Of a stretch of 26,089 bases of DNA, positions 25,487-26,089 are shown piece by piece. The notes below the pieces were generated by a model, which ran no database searches, was not told where the DNA came from, and was given only the letters and a program-made list of their open reading frames with translations. Both the position numbers and the translations under genes were made by a program. The stretch comes from Coemansia sp. RSA 922 (taxonomy: Eukaryota > Kickxellomycota > Kickxellomycetes > Kickxellales > Kickxellaceae), in the NCBI GenBank assembly GCA_027577415.1, contig JANBQS010000213.1:1-26089 (forward strand), written 5' to 3'. Each line of letters begins with the position of its first letter. Position 1 is the first letter of the stretch.

Positions 25487-25826
25487 ATGTATACTACTAA
25501 CCAAAGGAGGTACTCTTGTATGCGCCGTCGGCGGCGAAAAAGAGCTACCAAGATAATAACGCACACTTTTATCTTTTTCACTATCCCATCTTTGCATTCT
25601 TCTTTTTCTTGACTTTTCACTGCATCTTTTTCACACTCTGCACACATTTTTTTTATTGCACATCATCATCCGCACTTTTTTCCCTTGAATATCAATCTTC
25701 CTTTTTTCTATTTTTAGGCTGGACCTGGAAGTGAACCGGACTCTCACTAAGATATTAGTCTGGCTTGCAACTAGTGACAGTCTTGTAAATATGTATATTT
25801 GTAAATATGTAAATATAATATTTTGA
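25487..25826 (+). CDS. Putative spliced micropeptide gene, right copy (speculative)
   Basis: The ATG is at 25487, donor AG|GTACTC at 25510 and acceptor TATTTTTAG ending at 25717, as in the left copy. Exon 2 is open in the same frame, with one silent and one Leu-to-Ile change. A 12-base insertion after the AATATG codons removes the left copy's stop and extends the frame by about 11 residues, to TGA near 25826. The differing ends weaken the coding case; a non-coding spliced RNA remains possible. Confidence 0.22.
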
Positions 25827-25909
25827 GCAACACACATTGACATTTGGAAAGTATTTGCCTTTACCCTGTCCATGGAAAATTGATTATTATAATAATAAAT
25901 ACGTTGTCC

Positions 25910-26089
25910 TTATTCTTGCGAAAACAGCAAGCATCTCAAACGAGGAGCATGGCGAATGAGCTCTGGAGATTCTATTACCGCCCTAATTATCGCCATAAAC
26001 TCTTTGCGATAATATTTGTCTACGGCGGCATAGGTAAAGTTCGGGCAAACTAGCGCCAGAAGCAGGACGCAGCGTGCAACTTCTTTGAA
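25910..26089 (-). CDS. F-box-like protein, C-terminal end only (window edge)
   Basis: The last 59 codons of a gene that continues beyond the window. It reads CVLLLALVCPNF, AVDKYYRKEF, then LRCLLFSQE and stop at 25910-25912, almost identical to the end of the intact gene at 4385-6073. Differences are confined to a few positions after KEFMA. The frame is undamaged in the visible part, so this may be a working recent paralogue. Confidence 0.85.
   Translation of the reverse strand, partial: FKEVARCVLLLALVCPNFTYAAVDKYYRKEFMAIIRAVIESPELIRHAPRLRCLLFSQE

Larger units (their letters stand above)
24865..26089. repeat. Segmental duplication, right copy (cut by window end)
   Basis: This is the direct repeat partner of 3360-4600. 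It contains the same palindrome-rich promoter (TATAAAAAGG at 25380-25389), the same putative spliced unit and the same F-box 3' end. Between the copies lie the housekeeping core and most of the small-protein genes. The repeat is still in progress at the last base. Confidence 0.9.

Overview
The window looks like a piece of a compact fungal nuclear genome, probably an early-diverging fungus of the Kickxellomycotina (Coemansia-like). This rests on short introns with GTAAGT donors, very tight housekeeping genes of clearly fungal or eukaryotic type, and an F-box-like family with conserved RFRCW and CVLLLALVCPNF blocks that I associate from memory with Coemansia-type genomes. The lineage is an inference.

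There are two compartments. The core, about 10.3-22.7 kb, is GC-richer and gene-dense, with six housekeeping-type genes. They are SRP receptor beta (+), SET2 histone H3K36 methyltransferase (-, with a small first exon beyond the long ORF), the twin CX9C mitochondrial protein CMC4 (+, divergent from SET2), an unrecognised 162-aa protein ending in KDEL (-), a RAB5IF/OPTI-type ER membrane protein (-), and the ribosome biogenesis scaffold UTP10 (-). Intergenic gaps in the core are 27 to about 330 bp.

The flanks, 1-10.3 kb and 22.7-26.1 kb, are AT-richer and accessory in character. They carry six apparently intact members of an unrecognised family of small proteins (122-143 aa, all minus strand) and two broken members. 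Five members share a clear promoter layout: a TATA box about 95-130 bp before the ATG, a CCTTGCCAA-like motif about 21 bp after the TATA box, an inverted CCAAT-like box about 50-70 bp before it, and a distal GGCTCTTGATC element; the sixth (9459-9827) has only an AT-rich TATA position and the motif. Interspersed are an F-box-like family (one intact gene, one 5'-truncated relic, one partial copy at the right edge) and a duplicated block of about 1.2 kb (3360-4600 and 24865-26089) that brackets the whole core about 21.5 kb apart. Each block copy has a strong TATA promoter followed by a putative short spliced transcript that runs toward the 3' end of an F-box gene.

I see no rRNA, tRNA, CRISPR array or intact transposon. 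The most interesting content is the small-protein family with its shared promoters, the duplicated promoter/transcript unit, and a GC-rich nested-stem element at about 23.83-23.93 kb.
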